The notes under the pieces were generated by a model. It had not been told where the DNA came from. It saw only the letters and a list, made by a program, of their open reading frames with translations, and did not search any database. Below, one piece after another: positions 15,804-22,983 of a stretch of 64,000 nucleotides of DNA. The first letter of the stretch is position 1, and each line of letters begins with the position of its first letter. A program made the translations under genes and the position numbers. Source of the stretch: Bacillota bacterium (GTDB taxonomy: Bacteria; Bacillota; Clostridia; Oscillospirales; Ruminococcaceae); the NCBI GenBank assembly GCA_023391875.1, contig JAEWAB010000006.1, positions 1-64,000 on the forward strand, read 5' to 3'.

Positions 15804-15832
15804 TTGCAAGGCAATACAAAATATGATAAAAT
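15804..15832 (+). promoter_or_regulatory. promoter of the SCIFF precursor gene
   Basis: TTGCAA at 15804-15809, 17-bp spacer, TAAAAT at 15827-15832. It sits between the TIGR04086-like gene and scfA, so the precursor can be transcribed on its own. A 6-bp hairpin TATTCC/GGAATA lies just before the AGGAGG of scfA. Confidence 0.7.
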
Positions 15833-15885
15833 AAATACCTGTAATGAGTATATTCCGGCTTACAGGAATAAGGAGGACGATATCC

Positions 15886-16032
15886 ATGAAACATATTAAA
15901 ACCTTAAATACCGCTAACCTTAAAAAGAGCACCGCGAAGGGCGGCTGCGGCGAGTGCCAGGCTTCCTGCCAGTCCGCATGCAAAACATCCTGTACCGTTG
16001 CCAACCAGAAGTGCGAGAACGCTAATAAATAA
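15886..16032 (+). CDS. scfA: SCIFF (six-cysteines-in-forty-five) ranthipeptide precursor
   Basis: A 48-residue peptide that begins MKHIKTLNTANLKKS and carries six cysteines at 21, 24, 28, 32, 36 and 43 in the core GGCGECQASCQSACKTSC. This is the near-universal clostridial SCIFF peptide, whose cysteines are crosslinked by the radical-SAM maturase ScfB (encoded next) through thioether bonds. Its function is still debated; quorum-sensing-like roles have been proposed in some species. The ATG at 15886 follows AGGAGG. It has its own promoter and is followed by an intrinsic terminator, favouring high precursor levels. Confidence 0.95.
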   Translation: MKHIKTLNTANLKKSTAKGGCGECQASCQSACKTSCTVANQKCENANK

Positions 16033-16055
16033 AGCATTCGAAAACAATACACATT

Positions 16056-16090
16056 TCAAGGGGCAGATACCTGTCCCTTGATTTTTGTTG
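16056..16090 (+). terminator. intrinsic terminator between scfA and scfB
   Basis: An 11-bp stem with one G-T pair (16056-16066 with 16071-16081), tetraloop ATAC, then TTTTTGTTGTT. It lies 23 bp after scfA and 40 bp before scfB, so most transcripts from the scfA promoter should stop here and only read-through makes the maturase. Confidence 0.85.
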
Positions 16091-16129
16091 TTATCACGGT
16101 ATTAAACCCGAAAGGCAAGGTTAACAAGC

Positions 16130-17497
16130 ATGGAAAACTACCTTATTCATAAATATGCCTTAAACGGCTATAACATTGTACTGGATGTGCACAGCGGGGC
16201 GGTGCATATCCTTGATGATATCTCCTTTGATCTCCTCGATTATATAAAACCGGGCTTTAGCAAAGAATGCCCTGCCGAGGTTATTGACGCCCTCAGCGGC
16301 AGGTATTCAAGCGGGGATATTCAAGAGGCCTATGCCGAGCTGCATAAGCTTGCCGAGGACGGCGTACTGTTTTCGTCGGACGATTACGAGCCGTTTAAAG
16401 AGATGATGGTCAATTCGCCCATCAAGTCTATGTGCCTGCACATTGCCCACGACTGCAACATGCGCTGCAGCTACTGCTTTGCCTCTACGGGCGATTTCGG
16501 CAAAGGCCGCAAGCTCATGCCTGCGGAGGTAGGGAAGAAGGCCATAGATTTTCTTATCGAGCACTCGGGTACCCGCCGGAACTTAGAGATCGACTTCTTC
16601 GGCGGCGAGCCGCTGATGAACTTTGACGTTGTAAAGCAGATCGTAGATTACGCGAGAAGCCTTGAAAAGCAGCACAACAAGCTGTTCCGTTTTACCATCA
16701 CCACCAACGGGCTGCTGCTGGACGACGACAAGATCGATTATATCAATAAAGAAATGCACAACGTCGTACTTTCCATCGATGGCCGCAGGGAGGTCAACGA
16801 CCACGTTAGGAAGTGTGTAAACGGCTCCGGAAGCTACGACATCATTGTTCCGAAGTTCCGCAAGCTGGTTGAAAAGCGGGGCGACGGGCAGTACTATGTG
16901 CGCGGCACCTTTACCAAGTTTAACGAGGACTTTGCAAACGACGTACTGGAACTCAAGCGTCTCGGGTTTGAGCAAATTTCGGTGGAGCCGGTGGTTTCCG
17001 ACCTTGAAAACGACTACGCGATTACCGAGAAGGAGCTGCCGCACGTGTTTGCCGAGTATGAACGGCTGGCAAAGCTTTTGCTGGACCTAAAGGCTAAGAA
17101 GGACGGCATAAACTTCTTTCATTTTATGATAGACCTTGAGCAAGGCCCCTGTGCCATCAAACGTCTGCGCGGCTGCGGCTGCGGCAACGAGTATGTTGCG
17201 GTTACGCCGGACGGCGATATCTACCCCTGCCATCAGTTTGTAGGGATGGAAGAATGGAAGATGGGCAGCGTAATGGATAACAGTATAAACGCGGACAAAA
17301 AGAATGATTTTGCGCGCGCGAACATCTACGGTAAGCAGGAGTGCAGGGAATGCTGGGCAAAGTTCTACTGCTCCGGCGGGTGTAACGCAAACAATGTACA
17401 GTACAGGGGAGATATCCTCAAACCGCATAGAATCTCCTGTGAGCTTGAAAAGAAGCGTTTGGAGTGCGCTATTATGATGAAAGCGGCTCAACTCTAA
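16130..17497 (+). CDS. scfB: SCIFF radical-SAM maturase
   Basis: A SAM-dependent iron-sulfur enzyme that forms sulfur-to-carbon thioether links in the ScfA peptide. A peptide-binding N-terminal region (residues 1-95) precedes the radical-SAM core with the cluster motif C109-x3-C113-x2-C116 and FFGGEP (156-161). A C-terminal SPASM domain holds the auxiliary-cluster cysteines C341, C349, C351, C367, C405, C408, C414, C418 and C437. The length of 455 aa is normal. A strong terminator follows at 17531. Confidence 0.95.
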   Translation: MENYLIHKYALNGYNIVLDVHSGAVHILDDISFDLLDYIKPGFSKECPAEVIDALSGRYSSGDIQEAYAELHKLAEDGVLFSSDDYEPFKEMMVNSPIKSMCLHIAHDCNMRCSYCFASTGDFGKGRKLMPAEVGKKAIDFLIEHSGTRRNLEIDFFGGEPLMNFDVVKQIVDYARSLEKQHNKLFRFTITTNGLLLDDDKIDYINKEMHNVVLSIDGRREVNDHVRKCVNGSGSYDIIVPKFRKLVEKRGDGQYYVRGTFTKFNEDFANDVLELKRLGFEQISVEPVVSDLENDYAITEKELPHVFAEYERLAKLLLDLKAKKDGINFFHFMIDLEQGPCAIKRLRGCGCGNEYVAVTPDGDIYPCHQFVGMEEWKMGSVMDNSINADKKNDFARANIYGKQECRECWAKFYCSGGCNANNVQYRGDILKPHRISCELEKKRLECAIMMKAAQL

Positions 17498-17530
17498 GGC
17501 GTACCGCGAATATACATAAAAATGTATAAT

Positions 17531-17569
17531 TAACCGGCCCCAAAACGGGGCCGGTTATCTCTTTTTTGA
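17531..17569 (+). terminator. intrinsic terminator of scfB
   Basis: An 11-bp GC-rich stem (17531-17541 with 17547-17557) with loop AAAAC, then ATCTCTTTTTT. Confidence 0.92.
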
Positions 17570-17571
17570 AG

Positions 17572-17684
17572 GTAAACATAATCATGTTTACATAATATTT
17601 GTGACTGTACATAATTGGTTTTACATAATTTTTGATATTTGCAACAAATCTATATTAATATTATGATTTTTGTTGAATATTCAA
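17572..17684. promoter_or_regulatory. operator-like repeat array upstream of proC
   Basis: A perfect inverted repeat GTAAACAT-AATC-ATGTTTAC (17572-17591) and four copies of (T/A)ACATAAT starting at 17575, 17589, 17608 and 17622 (spacings 14, 19, 14), followed by the 12-bp palindrome TTGAATATTCAA (17673-17684). The stretch is very AT-rich compared with its surroundings. It looks like a binding array for a regulator, but none is identified. Confidence 0.45.
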
Positions 17685-17757
17685 TTAGAATGTATTATAT
17701 TAAATTATAGTTTATAGTATATTAATATTTGAGCATAGGTTAGGAGAATTGACGTAG

Positions 17758-18567
17758 ATGTCTAACAGATATAACGTGGGTTTTATTGGGCTTGGCAATA
17801 TGGCTTCAGCCATCATCAGCGGTATTTTGTCAAAGGAGGTCGTAAGCCCCTCCAATATCTGTGCCTATGATGTTTCTAAAGAGAAATGTGCTTTTTTTGC
17901 TGAAAAAGGCATTGCTGTTGCTGCAGATGAAAAAACTGTGGCAGAGCAGTGCAAGTATGTATTTTTGTGTGTAAAACCGCAGGTAATGGGGAACGTGCTG
18001 AGCGCCCTTAAACCCGGCGCGGGTGAACATAATGTATTTGTTTCAATTGCGGCTGGTATCGGTGCCGGTTACATTAAAAATCAGCTTGGCTTCGACTGCA
18101 AGCTGATTTTGGTGATGCCCAATACCCCTTTGATGTTGGGGGAGGGTGCTTCCGCTCTCGCCTGTATTCCACCCACCGGCAGCGATGAATTTATGTTTGT
18201 AAAAAGCATCTTTGCCGCGGCCGGTATCAGCGAAGAGATCCCCGCCGACAAGCTGTGCGAGGTAATCCCCGTGAACGGCAGCAGCCCGGCTTTTATCTAT
18301 CTGTTTGCCAAGATCGTTGCGGACTTCTCAAAGGAGCAGGGGATTGACTACGCGGTTGCGCTGCGTCTCTTTGCTCAAACGCTCATCGGCAGTGCAAAAA
18401 TGCTTACCGAAAGCAATCTGACGCCCGACGAGCTGATTAAGATGGTGTCTTCACCCGGCGGCACTACCGTGAAAGCGCTCGCCACCTTTGAAGAATATGG
18501 CTTTGAAAAAACAGTGCACGCGGCAATGCGTTCCTGTATCGACAGAGCATACGAGCTCGGTAAATAA
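17758..18567 (+). CDS. proC: pyrroline-5-carboxylate reductase
   Basis: Reduces pyrroline-5-carboxylate to proline with NAD(P)H. The N-terminal Rossmann loop is GFIGLGNMASAII, then CVKPQVM and MPNTPLMLGEGASAL, and the C-terminal ProC signature is TPDELIKMVSSPGGTTVKAL. The length of 269 aa is standard. AGGAG lies 12 bases before the ATG, a rather long spacing. No proA/proB genes are nearby. The upstream region is unusually AT-rich with operator-like repeats. Confidence 0.95.
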   Translation: MSNRYNVGFIGLGNMASAIISGILSKEVVSPSNICAYDVSKEKCAFFAEKGIAVAADEKTVAEQCKYVFLCVKPQVMGNVLSALKPGAGEHNVFVSIAAGIGAGYIKNQLGFDCKLILVMPNTPLMLGEGASALACIPPTGSDEFMFVKSIFAAAGISEEIPADKLCEVIPVNGSSPAFIYLFAKIVADFSKEQGIDYAVALRLFAQTLIGSAKMLTESNLTPDELIKMVSSPGGTTVKALATFEEYGFEKTVHAAMRSCIDRAYELGK

Positions 18568-18576
18568 TTCTAAAAA

Positions 18577-18622
18577 CCCCTTGTCCTGAATACTTATGTA
18601 CCATAAAGGTTCAGAAAAGGGG
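18577..18622 (+). promoter_or_regulatory. inverted repeat covering the spoIIM ribosome binding site
   Basis: CCCCTTGTCCTGAA (18577-18590) is largely complementary to TTCAGAAAAGGGG (18610-18622), and the second arm contains the AGGGG binding site of spoIIM. It has no T tract, so it is not a proC terminator. It could slow spoIIM translation. Confidence 0.4.
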
Positions 18623-18630
18623 AATTAAAA

Positions 18631-19275
18631 TTGAGAAGGACAACCATAAACAGTATACGCAGCGGCCGTACGCGCGTACTTGCCGCAATTCGTTTTATAG
18701 CCAACAACCGGCTTGTTTATGGAATGCTCGGGCTCTACATATTCGGTGTGTTTCTTGGCTCTCTGGCGGTTAAGTATGGCAGCGAGCCTATCGTGGGGGA
18801 ACTGGGGATTATCCTATCAGGTTATATCGGGCAGCGCGTGGATCAAACCTTTTTGCCTGCCTTTTTATCCTCCTTTACCATGAACTTTCTGGTGTTGTTT
18901 TTGGTATTCTTTTTAGGGTTTTGCGCGATTGCACCGCCGGTCGTCTTATTTATTGCAGTGGCTAAGGGGTTTAGCGTAGGCGTGACTATCAGCTACCTGT
19001 ATGCCAGTACCGGCAGCACGGGGATGTGGTATGCCATTCAAAACCTTGTGCCGGTGTCTCTCATCGCTTCCTTTGCAACCATTCTGGCCTGCGCCAGCTC
19101 TTATAAGCTCTCCTGCATCTATTTTTCAATGTTTTCGCATAAACAGGCGGAGAACTCCGTCTCGGACGCGGTGGAGGCTTATCTTTCAAGGTATGTTGTG
19201 TACACCATTCTCATCTTCGTTTCGGCTATGGTAGACGGGTTATGCTGTACCGTTTTCGGCAGCATTTCACCATAG
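18631..19275 (+). CDS. spoIIM: stage II sporulation protein M
   Basis: A membrane subunit of the SpoIIDMP complex, which remodels septal peptidoglycan and drives engulfment. The 214 residues show several spans (about 31-50, 83-119, 125-145, 180-205) and the family-typical FPPV-like block FCAIAPPVVLFIAVAKGFS with a following GVTISYLY. The TTG start at 18631 follows AGGGG. The order spoIIM-xerD is also seen in other Firmicutes. spoIID and spoIIP are not in the window. Confidence 0.85.
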   Translation: MRRTTINSIRSGRTRVLAAIRFIANNRLVYGMLGLYIFGVFLGSLAVKYGSEPIVGELGIILSGYIGQRVDQTFLPAFLSSFTMNFLVLFLVFFLGFCAIAPPVVLFIAVAKGFSVGVTISYLYASTGSTGMWYAIQNLVPVSLIASFATILACASSYKLSCIYFSMFSHKQAENSVSDAVEAYLSRYVVYTILIFVSAMVDGLCCTVFGSISP

Positions 19276-19303
19276 ATTTGTTTGCGGTTTTTAGTTTTTT
19301 GGT

Positions 19304-19330
19304 CTTGCCATTATTACTGTGCATGGCAAG
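19304..19330. repeat. small hairpin repeat, copy 1
   Basis: CTTGCCAT (19304-19311) and ATGGCAAG (19323-19330) form a perfect 8-bp stem with an 11-nt loop. The same stem and a similar loop (ending CTG..TGC) recur at 25212-25243 in the opposite orientation. It lies between spoIIM and xerD. Confidence 0.5.
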
Positions 19331-19394
19331 TACCCAATGAAAGCGTTGGTTTTATAATTTTAGCCTGCGCACAGCGGCAGAACGGACGAGAAAA

Positions 19395-20279
19395 ATGACA
19401 CAGTTTGTAAAGAGCTTTGAAGGGTATCTGTTAAACAGCAAGGATGTTTCTGAGAACACGCTGGAGTCGTATATCCGGGATGTGAACACCTTTGTGATCT
19501 ATGCCGCAGGGGAGGGCATACTGCAGCCAACCGAGGTCACCAACGATTGCATCGCTGATTATGTGGAGCATTTAAAGGCGCTTAATAAAAGCAACGCCAC
19601 CATCACCAGGAGCATTGCTTCGCTGCGCTCATTTTTTCAATATCTTGTCTTAAACGGGTATGCCACTGGCAACCCCGCCAGAAGCATCAAGCTCGAAAAG
19701 GTAGAGAAGAAGCTGCCAAGCATCCTTACCGACCACGAGATTGACCAGCTGCTGAAAAGCCCCAACGCGAACGAGCCTAAGGGCTGCCGCGATAAGGCCA
19801 TGCTTGAGCTTTTGTATGCGACCGGTATACGGGTGTCTGAGCTGGTTTCGCTCAATATACAGGATATTAACCTGAATGTTGGCTTTTTAAACTGCCGTAA
19901 CGGCAGGGCAAGCCGCATTATACCCATCTACCCGGAAGCGCTGAAATCTCTCAATGAATATATCTACCGTGTACGCATTGCGATTGTGCCGGACAACGAT
20001 TTTGATGCATTATTTATTAATTTAAACGGTAGCAGGTTGACTAGACAGGGTTTTTGGAAGATAATAAAAACATACGCCGAAAAGGCGAATATTAAAACAG
20101 AGATTACGCCACACACATTGCGGCATTCCTTTGCAGCGCATCTGTTGGAAAACGGCGCTCAGCTCAAAGACATCAAAGAGATGCTTGGTCATGCCGATAT
20201 TTCTTCCACACAGGTTTATGCCCAGATTATGAAGAATAAGTTTAAGGATGTTTACAACCGGTGTCACCCACGTGCGTAA
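19395..20279 (+). CDS. xerD: XerD-type tyrosine recombinase with an altered lysine position
   Basis: A site-specific recombinase of the type that resolves chromosome dimers at dif. The SAM-like N-terminal domain (1-100) and catalytic domain align with E. coli XerD end to end, both ending in HPRA. Catalytic R146, H240, R243, H266 and Y275 are present. The loop that normally reads GKGNKER reads CRNGRASR here, so the lysine equivalent to K172 is N169, with an Arg beside it. The partner XerC-like gene is 1.2 kb downstream. Its position after spoIIM is conserved, so orthology is likely despite the change. Confidence 0.88.
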   Translation: MTQFVKSFEGYLLNSKDVSENTLESYIRDVNTFVIYAAGEGILQPTEVTNDCIADYVEHLKALNKSNATITRSIASLRSFFQYLVLNGYATGNPARSIKLEKVEKKLPSILTDHEIDQLLKSPNANEPKGCRDKAMLELLYATGIRVSELVSLNIQDINLNVGFLNCRNGRASRIIPIYPEALKSLNEYIYRVRIAIVPDNDFDALFINLNGSRLTRQGFWKIIKTYAEKANIKTEITPHTLRHSFAAHLLENGAQLKDIKEMLGHADISSTQVYAQIMKNKFKDVYNRCHPRA

Positions 20280-20302
20280 TACTCGTGAAGGAGCTGTAGA
20301 TT

Positions 20303-21172
20303 TTGGGTTTTTTAGGAATAGGGAACTACTCAAAACCTGGCAAGGGCGTTTCAAAAAACGCGCCCGAAAAGAAGCGATTCTTTCTTTTCTTTGATATCCT
20401 TTTCAGAAAGTTTTGGAAGATTATTCAGCTTAACCTGCTTTACCTCGTAGCTTATATTCCGCTTGTTTTGGCCATGATCTTTGTTTTCCCGCTGTTTAAC
20501 GGCGCATTGCCGTATAAGATTCTGGCAGGCTTGGGTACTGCGGTTGCCGCTATCCCGATCGGGCCTGCTACCGCCGGGCTTACCTATATTTTAAGGAACT
20601 ACGCAAGGGAACAGCATGCCTTTATGCTTTCTGATTTCTGGGATGCCGTAAAGAACAACTGGAAGCAGTCCGTTCCGACAGGTATTATCATGATACTGCT
20701 CGGCATTATTGTTTATTTCTCGATATCTTTCTATTTCCTGAACATTTCAGCATCAACACTCTTTACAGTGATGTTCGGTATCACCATTGCGGTAGCCTTG
20801 ATACTGCTGTTCGCGTCCTACTACGTATATCTGTTGATTGTAACGGTAGACCTTAAGCTTATTCAGCTATATAGAAATTCGCTGATACTCGCTGTGCTTG
20901 GGCTTAGAACAAACCTTATTACAACCTTCTTTGCTGCGCTTATCCTTGTGCCGGTAATACTGTTTTTCCCGTTCTCGCTAATACTGGTTCTGTTGATTGT
21001 ACCGGCACTGATTGGCCTGATTGTAAACTTCAATTCATTCCAATATATCAAGAAGTATTGTATCGATCCGTACTATGACAAGCAAAAAGAGGAAAATCCG
21101 GATATTGCGGGAGAGAAGCCCGACGACGCGCCGGTGTTTTCTGATGAATCCTTGGACAGCAAGAAGGATTAA
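20303..21172 (+). CDS. YesL-like (DUF624) membrane protein
   Basis: A 289-residue protein with about six spans (near residues 45-65, 78-100, 130-152, 158-182, 200-222 and 228-250), an N-terminal basic segment and an acidic C-terminal tail ending ESLDSKKD. The block GPATAGLTYILRNYAREQ followed by FWDAVKNNWKQS is the mark of the YesL/DUF624 family, of unknown function and often near carbohydrate uptake genes, which are absent here. A TTG start 9 bases after AAGGAG is used. Confidence 0.75.
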   Translation: MGFLGIGNYSKPGKGVSKNAPEKKRFFLFFDILFRKFWKIIQLNLLYLVAYIPLVLAMIFVFPLFNGALPYKILAGLGTAVAAIPIGPATAGLTYILRNYAREQHAFMLSDFWDAVKNNWKQSVPTGIIMILLGIIVYFSISFYFLNISASTLFTVMFGITIAVALILLFASYYVYLLIVTVDLKLIQLYRNSLILAVLGLRTNLITTFFAALILVPVILFFPFSLILVLLIVPALIGLIVNFNSFQYIKKYCIDPYYDKQKEENPDIAGEKPDDAPVFSDESLDSKKD

Positions 21173-21191
21173 AAGGAGATATAGCAATTCA

Positions 21192-21257
21192 AACTCCCAC
21201 GGTGGGCAGAGGCACACACAAAGTGCTCTGCTTGCCGTGGGAGTTTTAGTTTTTTTC
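21192..21257 (+). terminator. intrinsic terminator after the YesL-like gene
   Basis: A long stem: ACTCCCACGG pairs with CCGTGGGAGT, an inner GGCAGAG pairs with CTCTGC, then TTTTAGTTTTTTT. It lies 20 bp after the stop. Confidence 0.88.
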
Positions 21258-21426
21258 TAATTTACTTGGAAGTGAGAATAAAGTAAAGATGAAGGGAAGG
21301 CCTCAAAGCATAAATGAACTACTGACTAATTGTTCCTAATTTTTTACTGCTTATTGCACTAAATAAAAATTTAGCGCAATTAAGGGGATTGGCCTTTCTA
21401 AAATCGCCCCGTATAGTATACGCATA

Positions 21427-21456
21427 TTGATTCCATGGCTTTTATAGGTGTATAAT
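21427..21456 (+). promoter_or_regulatory. promoter of the second tyrosine recombinase
   Basis: TTGATT at 21427-21432, 18-bp spacer, TATAAT at 21451-21456. The 21258-21426 stretch before it has only a small hairpin (TTGCACTAAAT/ATTTAGCGCAA) and no other feature that I can support. Confidence 0.55.
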
Positions 21457-21503
21457 TAAGATAATTCAAGTTATAATTACATCAGGCTTTTATGGAGTTT
21501 ATT

Positions 21504-22487
21504 ATGAACAACAATATTCTGCTGGATTGCCCGATTCCGCTTCGTGATTTTTTATTTTACATGGAAACCATTAAAGGCCGTTCACCACGTACAGTGGAAG
21601 GTTACTATATTGACTTGCGGACATTTTTAAGATATATCAAGCGTGTACGAAATTTGGTGCCCCCTACCCTAGTGTTTGAAGAGATTTCCATCAGCGACAT
21701 AGATATGTCGCTGATCGCCACTATTACATTATCCGACGCCTACGAGTTTTTACATTTTACCGCAAGTGAACGCTCCAACAGCGGTGTTACTCGTTCAAGA
21801 AAGGTATCCAGCCTCAGAGGCTTCTTCAACTATCTTACGGTAAAAGCACACCTTTTGGAACAAAACCCTGTGCGTGAGCTTGAGGTGCCAAGCTTTAAAA
21901 AATCTATTCCTAAGTATCTTACCTTAGAAAACAGCATTGAGCTGCTGGCAAGCGCTGAGGACGAAACCGGCGAAAGTCGGCTTCGTGATTACTGCATAAT
22001 TACGCTGCTGCTCAATTGCGGTATGCGTCTTTCAGAGCTTGTAGGTATCAACCTTACAGACATACGCAATAATCAGCTGAGACTGCTTGGCAAAGGCAAT
22101 AAGGAGCGCATTATTTATTTAAATGATGCGTGTTTGTCGGCGATCGAGGCATATAAAACGATTCGGCCGAAGGATACCAAGGAGAAAAACGCACTGTTTG
22201 TGTCGCGAAACGGAACACGCATCAGCCGTAGGCGTGTTCAGCAGATTATAGAAAACCAGCTTACCACCATTGGGCTGGATCATAAAGGATTTTCCGTACA
22301 TAAACTGCGGCATACCGCCGCTACTCTCATGTATCAATATGGGCATGTTGACATCCGAATGCTTAAAGAGATTTTAGGCCATGTGAACGTTGGCACAACG
22401 GAAATCTATACGCATATCTCGAGCGAACAGCTGGAGGATGCCGCAAAAAGGTCTCCTCTTGCCAAGATAAAGCCCAGAAATAAATAG
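21504..22487 (+). CDS. XerC-like tyrosine recombinase
   Basis: A tyrosine recombinase of 327 aa with all catalytic residues: R175 (GMRLSELVG), K197 (LLGKGNKER), H266 and R269 (HKLRHTAA), H293 (LGHVNV) and Y302. The N-terminal core-binding domain has about 30 extra residues compared with XerD. It is likely the XerC partner or a second dif recombinase. No phage or transposon genes flank it, so an integrase role is less likely. The ATG at 21504 is preferred, six bases after GGAG; the ATG at 21492 overlaps that site. Confidence 0.85.
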   Translation: MNNNILLDCPIPLRDFLFYMETIKGRSPRTVEGYYIDLRTFLRYIKRVRNLVPPTLVFEEISISDIDMSLIATITLSDAYEFLHFTASERSNSGVTRSRKVSSLRGFFNYLTVKAHLLEQNPVRELEVPSFKKSIPKYLTLENSIELLASAEDETGESRLRDYCIITLLLNCGMRLSELVGINLTDIRNNQLRLLGKGNKERIIYLNDACLSAIEAYKTIRPKDTKEKNALFVSRNGTRISRRRVQQIIENQLTTIGLDHKGFSVHKLRHTAATLMYQYGHVDIRMLKEILGHVNVGTTEIYTHISSEQLEDAAKRSPLAKIKPRNK

Positions 22488-22491
22488 CTGC

Positions 22492-22566
22492 TTATACTAA
22501 ATTCAATACTCATGGGGATTAAAAAAGTGATTTTATCGCTTTTTTAATGAAGATTTAGTATTATAA
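22492..22566. repeat. MITE-like hairpin element, short copy
   Basis: The ends TTATACTAAAT (22492-22502) and ATTTAGTATTATAA (22553-22566) are inverted repeats. The interior has TTCAATACTCAT, shared with the copy at 48679, and the hairpin AAAAAAGTGAT-TTT-ATCGCTTTTTT, shared with the copies at 48831 and 56805. The hairpin followed by T residues may also terminate the recombinase transcript. Confidence 0.7.
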
Positions 22567-22575
22567 CGAGCTTGC

Positions 22576-22604
22576 TTGACAATCCGATACCAGCGGTATA
22601 ATAT
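22576..22604 (+). promoter_or_regulatory. promoter and operator of the ArsR-family gene
   Basis: TTGACA at 22576-22581, 17-bp spacer, TAATAT at 22599-22604. The spacer contains the perfect inverted repeat ATACC-AGC-GGTAT (22587-22599), a plausible autoregulatory operator. Confidence 0.65.
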
Positions 22605-22653
22605 AGATTGTAATCGATACTGATTCCATCTTCCATGTAAAGGATGACATACT

Positions 22654-22932
22654 ATGCCTTATAAAGTTCTTGGGGCAACGTTAAAAGCTTTGTCGGATCC
22701 TAATCGCTTAAAGATTGTAGACATCCTCTCTTACGGCGAAAAATGCGCCAACGATATTTTAAAAGACCTAGACATTACCCAGCCAACCCTTTCACATCAT
22801 ATGAAAGTACTGCAAGACCTAAACCTTGTGGTGTGCCGTAAGGCAGGATTGTGGCGTTATTATTCCCTGAACCATGACGAATGGGTACGGGTACATGAAG
22901 TACTTAGTTACATCTATAACGAGAAGATATAA
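22654..22932 (+). CDS. ArsR-family winged-helix regulator
   Basis: A 92-residue winged-helix repressor of the ArsR/SmtB fold. The first helix block is LKALSDPNRLKIVDIL, the recognition helix is QPTLSHHMKVLQDLNLV and the wing is KAGLWRYYSLN. The usual metal-site ELCVCDL is replaced by GEKCANDIL with a single Cys (C31), so the sensed signal may not be a thiolate metal. No transporter or target gene is adjacent; the next gene is convergent recN. An inverted repeat in its own promoter suggests autoregulation. Confidence 0.88.
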   Translation: MPYKVLGATLKALSDPNRLKIVDILSYGEKCANDILKDLDITQPTLSHHMKVLQDLNLVVCRKAGLWRYYSLNHDEWVRVHEVLSYIYNEKI

Positions 22933-22937
22933 GTAAA

Positions 22938-22976
22938 AACGGGTAAAGCCAAAAGTGCTTTACCCGTTATGTTTTT
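22938..22976. terminator. bidirectional terminator between arsR-type gene and recN
   Basis: A perfect 12-bp stem AACGGGTAAAGC/GCTTTACCCGTT with a 7-nt loop, T residues on the plus-strand side (GTTTTT) and A residues on the other, between convergent genes. Confidence 0.88.
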
Positions 22977-22983
22977 ATGGTAA

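Noticed and set aside
18577..18622. intrinsic terminator of proC
   Set aside because: The stem is not followed by a T tract and its second arm is the spoIIM ribosome binding site.
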